From contig NZ_AKIV01000100.1 in the NCBI RefSeq assembly GCF_000282655.1, positions 1 through 63,578 on the forward strand: 63,578 bases of DNA. The letters are read 5' to 3'. Of the stretch, positions 8,595-17,418 are shown piece by piece; the stretch's first letter is position 1, and each line of letters opens with the position of its first letter. The position numbers were made by a program, and so were the translations under genes. The notes under the pieces are model-generated. The model did not search any database, was not told where the DNA came from, and saw only the letters and a program-made list of their open reading frames with translations. The DNA comes from Polaromonas sp. CF318 (GTDB lineage Bacteria > Pseudomonadota > Gammaproteobacteria > Burkholderiales > Burkholderiaceae_C).

Positions 8595-9491
8595 ATGTCT
8601 GAACAGGAATCGAAAGCCACGCTCAGCGAACTGGGTGCCCGCGTTCGCGCCTGGCGTGCCCGCCGCGGCATGACGCGCAAGCAGCTGGCTTCGGATTCGG
8701 GCCTGAGCGAGCGCTTTCTGGCCGACGTGGAAAGCGGCAAGGGCAATGTCTCCATCAATTCGCTCGAAGCGGCGGCCCGCGCGCTCAACATCTCCATCCT
8801 GGAGCTGCTGCAGGACGCTCCGCGCCCGGCGCTGGCCCGTGTGCAGGGCCTGCTGACGAGGCTGGACGATGCCCAGCTGGACCAGGCGTACAGCTTGCTG
8901 GGCGGCACTTTCGGCCTCAGCGATTCCTTGGGCCGCGAGCGGCGCGTGGCGCTGATAGGCTTGCGCGGGGCCGGTAAATCCACACTGGGCAGCCAGCTGG
9001 CGGCCGAGCGCGGCGTGCCTTTCATCGAGCTCGACCGGGAAATCGAACGCGAGGCCGGCACCAGCATGAACGAAATCCTGCTGCTGCACGGCCAGGCCGG
9101 TTACCGGCGCTATGAGCGGCGCGCGCTGTTTCGCATCGCCGAGGACCACCCCGAAGGCGTGGTCATGACCACAGGCGGCAGCATCGTGAGCGAGCGCGAA
9201 ACCTTCGACCTTCTGCAAAGCCGCTTTTACTGCGTCTGGCTCAAGGCCAGCCCCGAAGAGCACATGGCCCGCGTGGTGGCCCAGGGCGACATGCGGCCCT
9301 TTGACACGACACGCGGTGCGACCGACGAGGCGATGGAAGACATACGCCGCATCCTCTCCAGCCGCGAGGCGCTGTATGCCCGCGCCGACGCCGTGGTTGA
9401 TACCGCCGCGCGCACACTGAAACAAAGCCTGAAAGACTTGGAACGCGCCGTTCCCAAAACAACCGTCCGCGACCAGCTGGAACGGACCTAA
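8595..9491 (+). CDS. boxR: BoxR-type transcriptional regulator (XRE HTH plus shikimate-kinase-like domain)
   Basis: A 298-residue regulator. Residues 12-70 are an XRE helix-turn-helix (RKQLASDSGLSERFLADVE), and the C-terminal domain is shikimate-kinase-like with P-loop GLRGAGKST (122-130). In Azoarcus the BoxR/BzdR family represses benzoate genes and responds to benzoyl-CoA through this domain. An in-frame TTG at 8586 would add three residues, but the ATG at 8595 is better placed. It heads boxR-boxC-boxB and lies opposite the bclA arm, as a local switch would. Confidence 0.93.
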   Translation: MSEQESKATLSELGARVRAWRARRGMTRKQLASDSGLSERFLADVESGKGNVSINSLEAAARALNISILELLQDAPRPALARVQGLLTRLDDAQLDQAYSLLGGTFGLSDSLGRERRVALIGLRGAGKSTLGSQLAAERGVPFIELDREIEREAGTSMNEILLLHGQAGYRRYERRALFRIAEDHPEGVVMTTGGSIVSERETFDLLQSRFYCVWLKASPEEHMARVVAQGDMRPFDTTRGATDEAMEDIRRILSSREALYARADAVVDTAARTLKQSLKDLERAVPKTTVRDQLERT

Positions 9492-9505
9492 CCGGAGACA
9501 ACCCC

Positions 9506-11206
9506 ATGAACGCCATGACAGAGCCGCTTTTATTCAAACAAGTCATCGCCGGCCAGGAGCGCGAGCTCGTGAGCTTCTCGACCCACCCGGGCAAATACCA
9601 GCACTGGACGCTGAGCGTGGAGGGCGACGTCGCGCGCCTGAAGCTCGACATCAACGAAGACGGCGGCATCAAGCCCGGCTACAAGCTCAAGCTCAACAGC
9701 TACGACCTGGGCGTGGACATCGAGCTGCACGACGCCATCAACCGCGTGCGCTTCGAGCACCCGGCCGTCAAGGTGCTGGTGTTCGAGTCGGGCAAGGAGA
9801 AGATCTGGTGCTCGGGCGCCAATATCTACATGCTGGGCCTCTCGACGCACGGCTGGAAGGTCAACTTCTGCAAGTTCACCAACGAAACCCGCAACGGCCT
9901 GGAAGACTCCTCTCGCCACGACGGCCTGAAGGCGGTTGCCGCGGTGACCGGCGCCTGCGCCGGCGGCGGCTATGAGCTGGCCCTGGCCTGCGATCGCATC
10001 ATCATGGTGGACGACCGTTCCTCCACCGTCAGCCTGCCGGAAGTGCCCCTGCTGGGCGTGCTGCCGGGCACTGGCGGCCTGACCCGCGTGACCGACAAGC
10101 GCAAGGTACGCCGCGACCTGGCCGACATCTTTTGCACCACCTCCGAGGGCGTGCGCGCCGACCGCGCCAAGGACTGGAAGCTGATCGACGCCCATGCCAA
10201 GCCGCAGCAGTTCGGCGAGTTGCTGGCCGCTGAAATCCAGGCGCTGCGCGCGCAGTCCACACGGGCCGGCGCCAAGGGCATTGAACTGACGCCGCTCAAG
10301 GCGCTGATCGACGACAGCGGCTACCACTACAGCGTCGTCGACGCGCAGGTGGACCGCGAAAAGCGCATCGCCACCCTGACGGTGAAGGCGCCGGCAAGCG
10401 CCATTGAATCCACGCCCGAAGCGATTGAGGCGGCCGGCGCCAACTGGTACCCGCTCAAGCTGCAGCGCGAACTCGACGACGCCATCCTGAACCTGCGCAC
10501 GAATGAACTCGAAGTCGGCACCTGGGTCATCAAGACCACGGGCGATGCCGGCCAGGTGATACGCATGGACGAGGTGTTGGCCAAACTCAAAGACCACTGG
10601 CTGGTCAAGGAAACCACGGGCGCGCTGCGCCGCACGCTGGCACGGCTGGATGTCACCAGCCGTTCGCTGATCGCGCTGGTGGATGCCGGTTCGTGCTTTG
10701 CCGGCACCTTCTATGAGCTGGCCCTGGCTTGCGACCGTATTTACATGCTGGATTTGCCCGATGCGCCCGACAGCGCCCCGGCCTTGCAACTGAGCCCAGC
10801 CAACTTTGGCTGGTTCCCGGCCGTCAACAGCCTGACACGCCTGCAGACCCGCTTTTGCGAAGACCAGGCCACGATTTCCCAACTGCAAAAACTCGGCGAC
10901 AGCCCGCTGCGCGCCGACCAGGCGCTGGCCCTGGGCCTGGTCACCTTGACGCCCGACGACATCGACTGGGAAGACGAGATCCGCATCATGCTGGAAGAGC
11001 GCGCTTCGCTCTCGCCCGACGCCATGACCGGCATGGAGGCCTCGCTGCGCTTCCCGGGCAAGGAGACCATGGAAACGCGCGTCTTCGGCCGCCTCTCGGC
11101 CTGGCAGAACTGGATATTCATTCGCCCGAATGCGGTGGGTGAGGACGGTGCGCTCAAGCTCTTCGGCACAGGCAAAAAAGCCAAGTTCGACTGGAAACGG
11201 ATTTAA
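9506..11206 (+). CDS. boxC: 2,3-epoxybenzoyl-CoA dihydrolase (benzoyl-CoA-dihydrodiol lyase)
   Basis: A 566-residue enzyme with two crotonase-like regions: the first has CAGGGYELALACDRI (about 151-165) and the second FAGTFYELALACDRIYM (about 397-413). BoxC opens the ring of 2,3-epoxybenzoyl-CoA hydrolytically, giving 3,4-dehydroadipyl-CoA semialdehyde and formate. The length matches the family. A GGAG ribosome site precedes the ATG, which is 14 bases after boxR; boxB follows after 9 bases, so the three are one operon. Confidence 0.95.
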   Translation: MNAMTEPLLFKQVIAGQERELVSFSTHPGKYQHWTLSVEGDVARLKLDINEDGGIKPGYKLKLNSYDLGVDIELHDAINRVRFEHPAVKVLVFESGKEKIWCSGANIYMLGLSTHGWKVNFCKFTNETRNGLEDSSRHDGLKAVAAVTGACAGGGYELALACDRIIMVDDRSSTVSLPEVPLLGVLPGTGGLTRVTDKRKVRRDLADIFCTTSEGVRADRAKDWKLIDAHAKPQQFGELLAAEIQALRAQSTRAGAKGIELTPLKALIDDSGYHYSVVDAQVDREKRIATLTVKAPASAIESTPEAIEAAGANWYPLKLQRELDDAILNLRTNELEVGTWVIKTTGDAGQVIRMDEVLAKLKDHWLVKETTGALRRTLARLDVTSRSLIALVDAGSCFAGTFYELALACDRIYMLDLPDAPDSAPALQLSPANFGWFPAVNSLTRLQTRFCEDQATISQLQKLGDSPLRADQALALGLVTLTPDDIDWEDEIRIMLEERASLSPDAMTGMEASLRFPGKETMETRVFGRLSAWQNWIFIRPNAVGEDGALKLFGTGKKAKFDWKRI

Positions 11207-11215
11207 GGAAACACC

Positions 11216-12640
11216 ATGAGCACCATAGACCTCCAAGCCCTGATCCCCAACAACGTCCACCTTGGCGAAAACCGACAGCTCCAGCGCGCGCTCGAGCACT
11301 GGCAACCTGCTTTCCTGAACTGGTGGGACGAGATGGGCCCCAGCGACTTCAAGGCCAAGGAAGTCTATTTGCGCACCGCCGTCGGTGTGGACGCTTCGGG
11401 CTGGGCTAGCTACGGTTATACGCCCATGCCCGACTACCGCTGGGGCATCTTCCTGGCCGACAAGGAAGAGGGCCGCAAGATCGGCTTTGGCGACCACATG
11501 GGCGAGGACGTCTGGCAGGACGTGCCCGGTGAATACCGCTCCACCTTCCGCCGCCTCATCGTGACCCAGGGCGACACCGAGCCGGCATCCGTCGAGCAGC
11601 AGCGTCTGCTGGGCCACACCGCGCCTTCGCTCTACGACCTGCGCAACCTGTTCCAGGTCAATGTGGAAGAGGGCCGGCACCTCTGGGCCATGGTGTACCT
11701 GCTGCACGCGCATTTCGGCCGCGACGGCCGCGAAGAGGCCGAAGAGCTGTTGATGCGCCACAGCGGCGATGCCGACAAGCCGCGCATCCTGGGCACCTTC
11801 AACGAGCCCATGGACAACTGGCTGAGCTTCTTCATGTTCACCTATTTCACCGACCGCGACGGCAAGTTCCAGCTCAAGTCATTTGCCGAGTCCGCATTCG
11901 ACCCGCTGGCCCGCACCACGCGCTTCATGCTGACCGAGGAAGCCCACCACATGTTTGTGGGCGAGACCGGGGTGGGCCGCGTCATCAAGCGCACGCTGGA
12001 AGTGATGAAGGAGCTGGACACCGACGATGTGGCCACGCTGCGCAAGGCCGGCGTGATCGACCTGCCCACCATCCAGAAGTTCATGAACTTCTGGTTCACC
12101 TCCTCACTGGACCTGTTCGGCTCGGAAGCCTCGTCGAACGCCGCCAACTACTTCAGCAACGGCATCAAGGGCCGGCCCGACGAAGCCAAGTTCGCCGACC
12201 ACCTGGAGCTGGAAAGCGAGATGAGCATCGTGGTGCCTGACGGGCAGGGCGGTCTCAAGAACGAGACCATTTCGACCCGCAACGGCATGAATGAAATCAC
12301 GCGCCTCGAATACGTCAAGGATTGCAATGTCGGCGTGACGCGCTGGAACATGGGCATCAAGCGCGCCGGCGTGGACTTTGAACTGACCCTGCCGTCCACG
12401 CGTTTTCGCCGCGAGGTCGGTGCCTGGGCCGGCAATTTCACCGACCCGCAGGGCAAGCCGATCAGTGCCGCCGATTTCGAGGCCAGGAAAGACCAGTGGC
12501 TGCCCACGCCGGCCGACATTGCTTTTGTCAAAAGCCTGATGAACCGTGTCACCGAACCCGGCAAGATGGCGGCGTGGATTGCACCGCCGGACCGCGGTAT
12601 CAACGCCAACCCGCTTGAATACGAATACGTGAAATTGTGA
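11216..12640 (+). CDS. boxB: Benzoyl-CoA 2,3-epoxidase, oxygenase subunit
   Basis: A 474-residue class I diiron oxygenase. The likely iron ligands sit in EEGRH (151-155) and EEAHH (241-245). It epoxidises benzoyl-CoA, normally with electrons from the BoxA reductase. The start has an AAGGA ribosome site and follows boxC by 9 bases. No boxA follows: the next gene is convergent and starts on the other strand 14 bases downstream. The electron donor must therefore be encoded elsewhere or be another protein. Confidence 0.95.
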   Translation: MSTIDLQALIPNNVHLGENRQLQRALEHWQPAFLNWWDEMGPSDFKAKEVYLRTAVGVDASGWASYGYTPMPDYRWGIFLADKEEGRKIGFGDHMGEDVWQDVPGEYRSTFRRLIVTQGDTEPASVEQQRLLGHTAPSLYDLRNLFQVNVEEGRHLWAMVYLLHAHFGRDGREEAEELLMRHSGDADKPRILGTFNEPMDNWLSFFMFTYFTDRDGKFQLKSFAESAFDPLARTTRFMLTEEAHHMFVGETGVGRVIKRTLEVMKELDTDDVATLRKAGVIDLPTIQKFMNFWFTSSLDLFGSEASSNAANYFSNGIKGRPDEAKFADHLELESEMSIVVPDGQGGLKNETISTRNGMNEITRLEYVKDCNVGVTRWNMGIKRAGVDFELTLPSTRFRREVGAWAGNFTDPQGKPISAADFEARKDQWLPTPADIAFVKSLMNRVTEPGKMAAWIAPPDRGINANPLEYEYVKL

Positions 12641-12654
12641 GAGGCTGGGTGGGT

Positions 12655-13134
12655 TCAGGGCCCGGCTTTGTGGGACTGAAGCCTGCCCGCCGCTGATTGC
12701 CTGCCGTCCGTTGCCGCCTGGAGGGTGCCGGCCTTTCCGAGCCCGAATGCCGGCATGTTGACGTAAACGTTTTCGTAGCTGCCTGCCGAGGCCGCGTAGG
12801 TTTCGTGCCATATGCCTACCGAACCATCTGTGCCCACCGCTTTGTTGAACGCTTGCCAGGCCGGCAGGTGCTGGGCCTGGCGATTCTTTGCATAAGCGAG
12901 GAGTTGTTCCATAGAACGCCAGTATTGAATCAGGACGATGGTTCGGGAAAACCACATCTCCGCATGCAACAAACCCAGCTCGGGCTGTTTGCGCAACTCC
13001 TTGATCATGCGCGGCATGGCCCCTGCGACAGGGAGCCACTTGTGCAGCTTCAGCGGATGGTTGATGCGCATGCCGATGAGGAACACCACAAAGTCGCCTT
13101 CGACGGAGGCGGTGAGTCGTTCACGATGGATCAT
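12655..13134 (-). CDS. DUF4188-type conserved protein
   Basis: A 159-residue cytoplasmic protein with the pattern MIHRERLTASVEGDFVVFLIG and LIQYWRSMEQLLAYA near residues 70-85, matching the DUF4188 group of monooxygenase-like ferredoxin-fold proteins as I remember it. The C-terminal 20 residues look like a low-complexity tail. It is convergent with boxB and 32 bases downstream of a DUF488 gene, with which it probably forms an operon. Function unknown. Confidence 0.75.
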   Translation of the reverse strand: MIHRERLTASVEGDFVVFLIGMRINHPLKLHKWLPVAGAMPRMIKELRKQPELGLLHAEMWFSRTIVLIQYWRSMEQLLAYAKNRQAQHLPAWQAFNKAVGTDGSVGIWHETYAASAGSYENVYVNMPAFGLGKAGTLQAATDGRQSAAGRLQSHKAGP

Positions 13135-13166
13135 GGTTTCCTTTGCTGGGGTGTCAAAGTGCCCCT

Positions 13167-13553
13167 TCAGGCAATGCTTGCGCCTCTTTCCTGGAGCAGC
13201 CCACGCAGCAGCGAGCGGTGGCAGCGCGCCTCGTTCTCACAGTAGCAGCCCATCGCGAAATTGGCCTGGTGCGACAGCGCCGCGAGCAGGTCGAGGTTGC
13301 GGCTGGCGTCGGGCTCGTTCATCTCGGCCCGGTATTTTTTGCTGAAGGCGGCCCAGTCCTTGTCGGAATCGACACTCTGGCCCAGCTTCATGGTTTCCAC
13401 GCTGGGCGCGAGATTGGGGTACCAGACGTCGTACCAATCCTGCGAGGCGAACTCGGTCTTGGGCACGCCGCGCGGCGGCCTGCGCACCGTGCCGATGCGC
13501 AATCCCTCGTTGGCGCTGCGGGCTGTGCCCAGCCTGACGATCTTCACGGCCAT
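13167..13553 (-). CDS. DUF488-family protein
   Basis: A 128-residue protein beginning MAVKIVRLGTARSANEGLRI, with the DUF488 hallmark of a conserved acidic/aromatic middle (DWYDVWYPNLAPS) and a C-terminal CYCENEARCHRSLL segment with a Cys/His cluster (about 104-117). A GGAGA ribosome site precedes the ATG. The family's role is not settled. It probably leads the two-gene unit with the DUF4188 gene. Confidence 0.82.
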   Translation of the reverse strand: MAVKIVRLGTARSANEGLRIGTVRRPPRGVPKTEFASQDWYDVWYPNLAPSVETMKLGQSVDSDKDWAAFSKKYRAEMNEPDASRNLDLLAALSHQANFAMGCYCENEARCHRSLLRGLLQERGASIA

Positions 13554-13606
13554 TGCGGTCTCCTTTTTTCGCGAAAGCTATTCAGAGGGCTCTATTTTGA
13601 AACGAT

Positions 13607-15082
13607 TCAGGGCGCAGCCGGGGCGGTGGCCGCGCCAGGATCCAGGGGTTCGGCACCCGACATCTCCCGCATCTGGCGGGCAATTTCATCGTCGGCCATG
13701 GGCGTCTGCGCGGAAGCCGCGGGGGCGGGCGCATCCAGCCAGTGCGCGGTGGCCGGAAACGCGAACACTGCCGCCGTGAGCGCGACCTGCACCAGCAGCA
13801 TGGGCCACAGCGCACCCAGCAGCAGCCGGCTTGAAATAGCCGGCAAGCCCGAGCGGGAGCGGGCCATCAGCACCGCATAACCCATGGGCGGAATCAGGAA
13901 ACTCAGTTGCAGCACCAACAGCAGCAGCACCGCCGCCTGCTGGGCGTCGCCCAGGCGCGCGATGAGCGCAGGCGCGACGATGGGCACGATGACAAAAATC
14001 ATCTCAAACGCATCCAGCACCCAGGCGCACAGGGCCACCAGCAACAGCACCAGCGCTGCCGTCACACCCGGCGGGAGCGTGGAGCCCAGCAGCAGGCCGT
14101 TAAGCCAGCGGTCGGTGCCGAATATGCGAAACACCAGGCTGAAGGTGGTGGCGCCGACCAGTAGCGCGAACAGCGCGCCGCTGAGCTTGAGCGTGTCGGC
14201 CAGCACCAGCCGCCAGCCGGAGGCCGGCAGCGAACGGCCCATGAGGGCTGTGGCGACCAGCAGCATCGCGCCGGTGGCCGCCGCCTCCACGGCGTAGAGC
14301 TTTCCGGTGAAGACACCGGCCAGCAGTAAAAGGATGGTGCCGCCCGCGGCCAGGGCGATGGCTGTCTGCGCCCGCCCGGCCGGGATTGGCGGCGCCGCTT
14401 GCGTGAGCTTGCGTGCCTGTCGCCAGGCCACCAGGGCCCAGAGCGCCAGCACGCACAGGGCGGGCAGCAGCGCCGCATGCATCACGTCCTGGGTGTTGAT
14501 GATGCGCTGGCCGGCCTGCAGGTAACCGGGTAGCCGGCTGGCTTCCAGGTGCGCCAGCATCATGGCGTCGCCCAGCAGCAGCAACACCAGTGAGGGCGGC
14601 ACCACCACGCCTATGGTGGCGGCTACGCTGATGATGGAGACGGCCCGGGCGGTGTCCAGGTGCGCCATGCGCGGCGCCACCAGGCGCGAAAGCAGGGCCG
14701 AACTGGAGGCGACCGAGCCGTTCATGGGGGCGATGAGGGCGCCCACGCCCAGGGCCGAGAGGGCATGCGCGCCGGCCAGCGGGCGGAACAGCCGCAGCAG
14801 CGCGGAAAACAGGGCATCGGCCACCGTCAGCCGCTGCAGCAGCACGCCCATAAAAACGTACAGCGGCATGGCTTGCAGCAAATCGTTTTCCAGCAGGCCC
14901 AGCGTGCGCACGGGCAAGGCTTGCAGAATCTGGAGGTCGAAGGCGCCCGCGGCCAGGCCCAGCGCCGCGAACAGGCTGGACACGCCTATCAGCAAGGCCC
15001 AGACCGGCAGGCCGGTGGCGAGAATCAGCGCGCCCAGCGCCAGCAGCATCCACACGCCCGCGAGGGGGCCGGTGAGGCTCAT
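13607..15082 (-). CDS. TRAP transporter large permease (DctM-like)
   Basis: A 491-residue membrane protein with about twelve hydrophobic segments and the DctM features GALIAPMNGSVASSSALLSRL (start near residue 113) and TIGVVVPPSLVLLLLGDAM. The last 45 residues form an Ala/Pro-rich cytosolic tail. TRAP large subunits carry the sodium-coupled transport path for organic acids. Its ATG overlaps the end of the small subunit gene. No periplasmic DctP gene lies nearby. Confidence 0.88.
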   Translation of the reverse strand: MSLTGPLAGVWMLLALGALILATGLPVWALLIGVSSLFAALGLAAGAFDLQILQALPVRTLGLLENDLLQAMPLYVFMGVLLQRLTVADALFSALLRLFRPLAGAHALSALGVGALIAPMNGSVASSSALLSRLVAPRMAHLDTARAVSIISVAATIGVVVPPSLVLLLLGDAMMLAHLEASRLPGYLQAGQRIINTQDVMHAALLPALCVLALWALVAWRQARKLTQAAPPIPAGRAQTAIALAAGGTILLLLAGVFTGKLYAVEAAATGAMLLVATALMGRSLPASGWRLVLADTLKLSGALFALLVGATTFSLVFRIFGTDRWLNGLLLGSTLPPGVTAALVLLLVALCAWVLDAFEMIFVIVPIVAPALIARLGDAQQAAVLLLLVLQLSFLIPPMGYAVLMARSRSGLPAISSRLLLGALWPMLLVQVALTAAVFAFPATAHWLDAPAPAASAQTPMADDEIARQMREMSGAEPLDPGAATAPAAP

Positions 15083-15582
15083 GGCGAGCCCGGCGCGCGG
15101 CCGTGCGGCAGAAGTTCGAGCAGGCCTTCCGCCAGCACCAGCAAAAGCATCAGCGCCATGGCGAGCTTGATCACAAAATAACCCGGCGTGAGCGTTTCGC
15201 CAAACCGCTCCAAAGAAGCCACGGAGGCCAGCACCAGCGGCCAGCCAGCCCAGAGCATGAACAGCGCCCAGGGCGCGACGCAGGCCAGCAATGCCCAGGC
15301 ATGCCAGCGCGGGCGGGATGCGCCGGTCGGGTGCGGCTGCAGGGAGGCCAGGTGGGCGTGGCTTCTGGAGGCCGCGGTCACGGCCACCGCCACATACAGC
15401 GCGAACAGCACCTGCGCCGCATCATTGGCCTGGCGCGAATAGGCTTGCACGAGTTCACGCAGCGGCCATTGGGCCAGCAGCAGCGCCGCCAGCGGCAGCA
15501 CCAGCAGGCCGAACACCGCGGTCATGCGGGTCAGGCCTTTGCCCACCCCGGACACAGCGCTGGCGATGGCCTCCATCCTCAT
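15079..15582 (-). CDS. TRAP transporter small permease (DctQ-like)
   Basis: A membrane protein of about 167 residues with four hydrophobic segments, the DctQ layout. An in-frame TTG at 15606 exists, but the ATG at 15582 has a GGAG site five bases upstream and is preferred. It overlaps the large-subunit gene by 4 bases. Sequence similarity is low, as is usual for DctQ, so the assignment leans on size, topology and the neighbour. Confidence 0.8.
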   Translation of the reverse strand: MRMEAIASAVSGVGKGLTRMTAVFGLLVLPLAALLLAQWPLRELVQAYSRQANDAAQVLFALYVAVAVTAASRSHAHLASLQPHPTGASRPRWHAWALLACVAPWALFMLWAGWPLVLASVASLERFGETLTPGYFVIKLAMALMLLLVLAEGLLELLPHGRAPGSP

Positions 15583-15719
15583 GCGGCTCCAGGCTTGCCG
15601 CGGCAAGCCTTTGCGTCGGGCCGGTGCGGATCAGGCAGGGCAGCGCTGCGAAGTTTCATGGTCCGATCCATTGAATGGAAAAAATGAGGAGGCCGCGGGA
15701 AAGTGTAGTGGGTTCGGGC

Positions 15720-15725
15720 TATAAT
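15720..15725 (+). promoter_or_regulatory. Probable -10 box of tRNA-Pro
   Basis: A perfect TATAAT lies 11 bases before the mature 5' end of tRNA-Pro. The -35 region is not close to consensus. Confidence 0.5.
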
Positions 15726-15736
15726 ATTTGACTAGT

Positions 15737-15813
15737 CGGAGTGTGGCGCAGTCTGGTAGCGCACCTGGTTTGGGACCAGGGGGTCCAAGGTTCGAATCCT
15801 TGTACTCCGACCA
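15737..15813 (+). tRNA. tRNA-Pro (anticodon TGG)
   Basis: A 77-base cloverleaf. The acceptor arms are CGGAGTG and TACTCCG, the discriminator is A and CCA is encoded. The anticodon loop TTTGGGA gives anticodon TGG, and the T loop is TTCGAAT. A strong terminator follows 12 bases later. Confidence 0.96.
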
Positions 15814-15825
15814 CAATTTCCCCGT

Positions 15826-15851
15826 AAAAAGCCCACGCGAGTGGGCTTTTT
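15826..15851 (+). terminator. Terminator after tRNA-Pro
   Basis: AAAAAGCCCAC, loop GCGA, GTGGGCTTTTT: an 11-base symmetric hairpin ending in T5. The A run on the other side means it could also stop transcription from the minus-strand response-regulator gene. Confidence 0.85.
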
Positions 15852-15899
15852 CATGTCCGCCTCAGGCGGCCCGGGCCTTGGGCCCCGGCGGCGCAATCC

Positions 15900-16340
15900 T
15901 CAGGATTTGAGCGGCCCGAAGTTGGAAGTGCGCCAATATTCGCGCACCTGTTCCAGCTTTTCCTGGAAATCCCGGAAATGCAGCGGTTTGCGCACATAGC
16001 TGTTGAGGCCGCCCTGGATTTCCTTCACGATCGGGGAGTATTTGGGCTCGGAGGTCAGGATGACCACGGGCACAAAGAAGGTGCGGGGGTCGCCGCGCAT
16101 GCGCTGCATGACTTCCGCGCCGCTGAGCCCGGGCAAATTCAGGTCGAGCATGACCAGCTCGGGCGGCTGGTCGGACGGACGGCCGCTGTAAGCACCTTCG
16201 CAGAAAAGGTATTCCAGGGCTTCCGTGCCATCGCGGGCGACGATGATTTCATGGTCGGCGCCGTTTTCCTGCAGCGTCACCAACGTCAACTCGACGTGAG
16301 CGGGGTTATCCTCCACCAGCAGCATGGTTGGTCTGGGCAT
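15900..16340 (-). CDS. Single-domain response regulator (CheY/Rcp1-like)
   Basis: A 146-residue receiver domain with no output domain: acidic pocket VEDNP (9-13), phospho-acceptor Asp in LVMLDLNLPG (about residue 67), the Thr of LTSE (about 96) and the Lys of VRKPLHF (about 118). The long insertion after the third helix is typical of Rcp1-type regulators that pair with phytochrome-like or hybrid kinases. No kinase lies beside it; tRNA genes flank it on both sides. Confidence 0.9.
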   Translation of the reverse strand: MPRPTMLLVEDNPAHVELTLVTLQENGADHEIIVARDGTEALEYLFCEGAYSGRPSDQPPELVMLDLNLPGLSGAEVMQRMRGDPRTFFVPVVILTSEPKYSPIVKEIQGGLNSYVRKPLHFRDFQEKLEQVREYWRTSNFGPLKS

Positions 16341-16471
16341 GTTTGCTCGCCTCCTTGGTTTTGACGGCCTTCGGGCTTGCGGCCGTAACCCCGAATATAT
16401 ACCTCGGGCCCCAACCGGCGGTGTCAGGGAAGTTCGCTGGTATCGGATGAGGGCGTGGCTGGCGCCATGTC

Positions 16472-16548
<77 letters not shown>

Positions 16549-16657
16549 TCTGTGTATGCAAGCCGGGGAAGGGTCGCGCAGGGGCGGCCGCCGTTTCCAG
16601 CTCGTCGCGAATCATACCTTCAATCGCCGGCCGCCGGCCTTGCCGGCAGGCCCCAAC

Positions 16658-17362
16658 TCAGCGCTTTTCGTACTGTGTTTTGCCGAACAGCACTTCCCGC
16701 GCCTTGTCGTCGGTGATGGGCCTGCGCAGCTCGGCCAGCACCTTGACGCCGCGCTGCACGGCCGGGCGTTCACTGAGGAGGTCGAACCATTTTTTGAGGT
16801 GCGGGTAGTCGGCCCAGTCTATGCCATGGTTCTCCCAGTTGCGCAGCCAGGGGAAGATGGCGATGTCGGCAATGCTGTATTCATCGCAGGCGATGAAGGC
16901 GTGGGTGGACAGTTGCTTGTCCATTACGCCGTAAAGGCGCCTGGTTTCATTGGTATAGCGCTTGATCGCGTAGTCAATTTTTTCGGGCGCATACTGGCGA
17001 AAATGGTGGGTTTGCCCGATCATGGGGCCGACACCGCCCATCTGGAACATCAGCCACTGCAGCACCTGGAACTTCAGGCGGTCGGTTTTCGGCAGCAGCT
17101 TGTCGGTCTTGGCGGCCAGGTAGAGCAGGATGGCGCCGGACTCGAATACGGAGATGGGTTTGCCGTCGGGGCCCACCGGGTCGACCAGGGCCGGGATCTT
17201 GTTGTTCGGGCTGATGGCCAGGAATTCGGGCTTGAACTGGTCGCCGGTGCCGATGTTGACGGGAATGGCCTGCCAGTCGCGGCCCAGGCGCAGGCCGCAT
17301 TCTTCCAGCATGATGTGGACTTTGTGGCCGTTGGGCGTGGGCCATGAGTAAACGTTGATCAT
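16658..17362 (-). CDS. Glutathione S-transferase, YfcG/YghU (Nu)-like
   Basis: A 234-residue GST. The N-terminal thioredoxin-like domain begins MINVYSWPTPNGHKVHIMLEE, where the TPNG segment is typical of disulfide-reducing Nu-class enzymes. The glutathione-binding FESGAIL is near residues 73-79, and the helical C-terminal domain carries the N-capping motif SIADIAIFPW (about 165-174). It is monocistronic and divergent from the hypothetical gene at 17419. Confidence 0.88.
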   Translation of the reverse strand: MINVYSWPTPNGHKVHIMLEECGLRLGRDWQAIPVNIGTGDQFKPEFLAISPNNKIPALVDPVGPDGKPISVFESGAILLYLAAKTDKLLPKTDRLKFQVLQWLMFQMGGVGPMIGQTHHFRQYAPEKIDYAIKRYTNETRRLYGVMDKQLSTHAFIACDEYSIADIAIFPWLRNWENHGIDWADYPHLKKWFDLLSERPAVQRGVKVLAELRRPITDDKAREVLFGKTQYEKR

Positions 17363-17418
17363 CGGGTTGTCCTTGACTACTATGATGGACGCTGCACTTT
17401 AAGAGAAAAGCGAAAACC

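Noticed and set aside
9530..11761. 743-codon open frame antisense to boxC and boxB
   Set aside because: It is the mirror of two well-supported genes in high-GC DNA, has no recognisable domains and no ribosome site.
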